A stretch of 6,457 nt of DNA from NCBI GenBank assembly GCA_024699575.1, contig JAILPF010000218.1:1-6457 (forward strand). Direction: 5' to 3'. How positions within the stretch are numbered: position 1 is the stretch's first letter; the number at the start of each line of letters is the position of its first letter. The DNA is from Acetatifactor sp. GTDB lineage: Bacteria; Bacillota; Clostridia; Lachnospirales; Lachnospiraceae. Under the pieces are notes generated by a model. The model did not search any database and had not been told where the DNA came from. It was given only the letters and a program-made list of their open reading frames with translations. Positions 4,946 through 6,457 of this stretch are shown here, piece after piece. A program made the translations under genes and the position numbers.

Positions 4946-4993
4946 TCTCTAACACGAGCAAGAAAGGCGAATGGTGACATTTTTATCAAAAAA

Positions 4994-6457
4994 TTATTCA
5001 ATCAATCCCTGTTCCAGCATAAATTTCAGCTTGCACTTCACAGTCTTTTGAGGAAACTCCACCAAAAGAATATCTCCTGCTATGGATTCCACTCTGCCTT
5101 CCCCGTATGTTTTGTGCTTCACATAACCGGTGGTCTGAATCTCCTCCAGCTTATCTAAGTATTCTGACTCCGTAACAATACGCTTCTTGGATTTTCTACC
5201 GGATGCTTCTCCATACCCGGTCTGCACTTGCTTGGAAATCGGTGTAGTGGTCTTGACAGGATATGCCGGCTTGAGAGACTCTCTGCCCATCAGTTCATCG
5301 ATAAACGTAGTCCCCATTTCCTTTTTGAACAGCACCAATTGATTCTTGGCTCTGGTCACTCCCACGTAAAACAGTCTTCGCTCCTCCTCATAGAGTTTCA
5401 AGTCATCCTGTGATGCCCGTTTTCTGTCCTTGATAACCGTCTCCGGGAACACTCCATCCATGGCATCCAGCAGATATACCGTGTCATATTCCAATCCTTT
5501 GCTGGAATGAATCGTAGAAAAAATGAGATTGCAGTCTCGCACATACTCTTTTTCCCGGATGGTTGCAGCAAGCTCCTCCAAACGAAGTAACAATCTCTCC
5601 ACATGAGGTTCATTTGCTGCTATTGCCTCCAAAATAGGGATTTTCGTGTCTTTCACATGCATCCGCTCCAGATAGTCCCCATATCCCATAAAATTCACAA
5701 TGCGGTACAATGCCTTGTCCGCCCGCTCATTTATAAGATTGGAAAGATGTGTCTGCATCGCCTTCACACTCTTTTGTGTTCCTGCGGGAAGCTCCACATA
5801 GGTAAGAGCAGCATCCAGCACGTCACAGTCTGACTCCATACTGCACCTGCATGCCTCCATGGCTGCATTTTTATTCAGGTACATTCCGATTTTATAATAT
5901 ATTTTTAAAAACAGCTCCGTACTCCACGGGGTTAAGGCAAATCGAATAATATCTGAGATATCCATCACTACCCGATGAGAAAAGAACGTGAGGTCCGCAT
6001 TTTTCATCCGGTAGGGAATCCCCTGTCGCTCCAGCAAATCCACCACGGGCAGAATACTCTCATTGTCGCGGTAAAGAACAGCTGTCTGCGCATCGCAGTC
6101 CGCCGCCATCTTGGCGAGATAGGAATACTGTGCTTTTCTGTTTTTGATTTCTATTTCTTTTATCTGTGTTCCCGGCTTACGGGTCGGCCTCATATTTTTC
6201 TTATGGCGGAATTCATTTTTCTGTATAAATCTGTCCGCCGCCGTTACAATGTTGGCGTTGGAACGGAAATTTTCTTCCATCAAAAGAATCTGTGCATCCG
6301 GGTGGTTTTTCTCAAACGAAAGAAGGGCCTCCGGATAGGCTGCCCGAAAGCCGTATATACTTTGATCCTCATCCCCCACCATAAACAGATTCTCATATCT
6401 GCCGGCGAGTAGTGCGATGATATTATGTTGAATTTTGGAGGTATCCTGTGCCTCATC
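4994..6457 (-). CDS. UvrD/PcrA-like superfamily 1 DNA helicase, N-terminus outside window
   Basis: The frame runs open to the window edge, so 487 C-terminal residues are visible and the N-terminal part with the Walker A motif is missing. The methionine at 6382 is internal, because conserved sequence continues upstream of it. Visible SF1A motifs, numbered from the edge, are: II DEAQD (1-5), III VGDEDQSIYGFR (27-38), IV ENFRSN (62-67), an AVLYRDN segment (126-132), V TIHSSKGLEYD (315-325) and VI EEERRLFYVGVTRAK (357-371). The C-terminus (about 443-487) has the GYVKHKTYGEGRV pattern of the Tudor/SH3-like domain that in PcrA/UvrD contacts RNA polymerase and other partners. It should be an ATP-driven 3'-5' DNA helicase or translocase acting in repair or conflict resolution. 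The sequence does not show whether it is PcrA itself or an accessory paralogue. No convincing terminator follows; the 102 bases to the sigma gene hold that gene's promoter. Confidence 0.93.
   Translation of the reverse strand, partial: DEAQDTSKIQHNIIALLAGRYENLFMVGDEDQSIYGFRAAYPEALLSFEKNHPDAQILLMEENFRSNANIVTAADRFIQKNEFRHKKNMRPTRKPGTQIKEIEIKNRKAQYSYLAKMAADCDAQTAVLYRDNESILPVVDLLERQGIPYRMKNADLTFFSHRVVMDISDIIRFALTPWSTELFLKIYYKIGMYLNKNAAMEACRCSMESDCDVLDAALTYVELPAGTQKSVKAMQTHLSNLINERADKALYRIVNFMGYGDYLERMHVKDTKIPILEAIAANEPHVERLLLRLEELAATIREKEYVRDCNLIFSTIHSSKGLEYDTVYLLDAMDGVFPETVIKDRKRASQDDLKLYEEERRLFYVGVTRAKNQLVLFKKEMGTTFIDELMGRESLKPAYPVKTTTPISKQVQTGYGEASGRKSKKRIVTESEYLDKLEEIQTTGYVKHKTYGEGRVESIAGDILLVEFPQKTVKCKLKFMLEQGLIE

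Noticed and set aside
4979..4994. ATTTTT-N4-AAAAAT palindrome with a T-run after the helicase stop, considered as terminator
   Set aside because: The stem has only six A-T pairs and no GC, and no U-tract follows it on the minus strand, so it should not form a stable intrinsic terminator.
5975..6412. Plus-strand frame of 145 codons antisense to the helicase
   Set aside because: The opposite strand carries continuous conserved SF1 helicase motifs; this frame is a shadow.

Overview
The window looks like chromosomal DNA from a Firmicute of the class Clostridia, most likely a Lachnospiraceae-type gut anaerobe. This rests on moderate-to-low GC, strong GGAGG-type ribosome binding sites, lysine/glutamate-rich proteins, ECF sigma factors paired with short zf-HC2 membrane proteins, and a UvrD-like helicase with a short Tudor/SH3-like tail. 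The taxonomic call is inference. There is no RNA gene, insertion sequence, CRISPR array or phage gene.

Layout: one plus-strand gene (53-1360) encodes a secreted CapA-family protein. It is transcribed from a near-perfect extended -10 promoter so close to the ATG that the mRNA is probably leaderless. Everything else is on the minus strand, read from right to left. First comes the C-terminal two thirds of a UvrD/PcrA-like helicase, cut by the window edge (4994-6457). Next is an ECF sigma factor with a GTG start (4406-4891), followed almost without gap by a single-pass membrane protein with a large external domain and no zinc finger (3264-4403), a probable anti-sigma factor. After an 84-base gap with its own ECF-like promoter comes a second, tightly coupled four-gene operon: ECF sigma factor (TTG start, 2682-3179), two tandem paralogous zinc-finger anti-sigma-like membrane proteins (2393-2692 and 2081-2383), and an unrecognised membrane-anchored protein (TTG start, 1371-2069).

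How it may work: the two sigma/anti-sigma modules are probably envelope-sensing switches. Both sigma genes are preceded by a TGTAA(C/G) element at ECF-like spacing from a -10 candidate, which suggests autoregulation and possibly cross-regulation. In the second module neither zinc-finger protein has an external sensor domain. The membrane-anchored last protein is the only one with a substantial extracytoplasmic part, so it is the natural candidate for the sensor. The capA gene and the second sigma operon converge on one 11-bp palindrome that contains both stop codons and probably acts as a two-way terminator.

The main points for follow-up are the leaderless capA, the stop-codon palindrome, the duplicated sensor-less anti-sigma factors behind one sigma factor, and two adjacent ECF switches with similar promoters.
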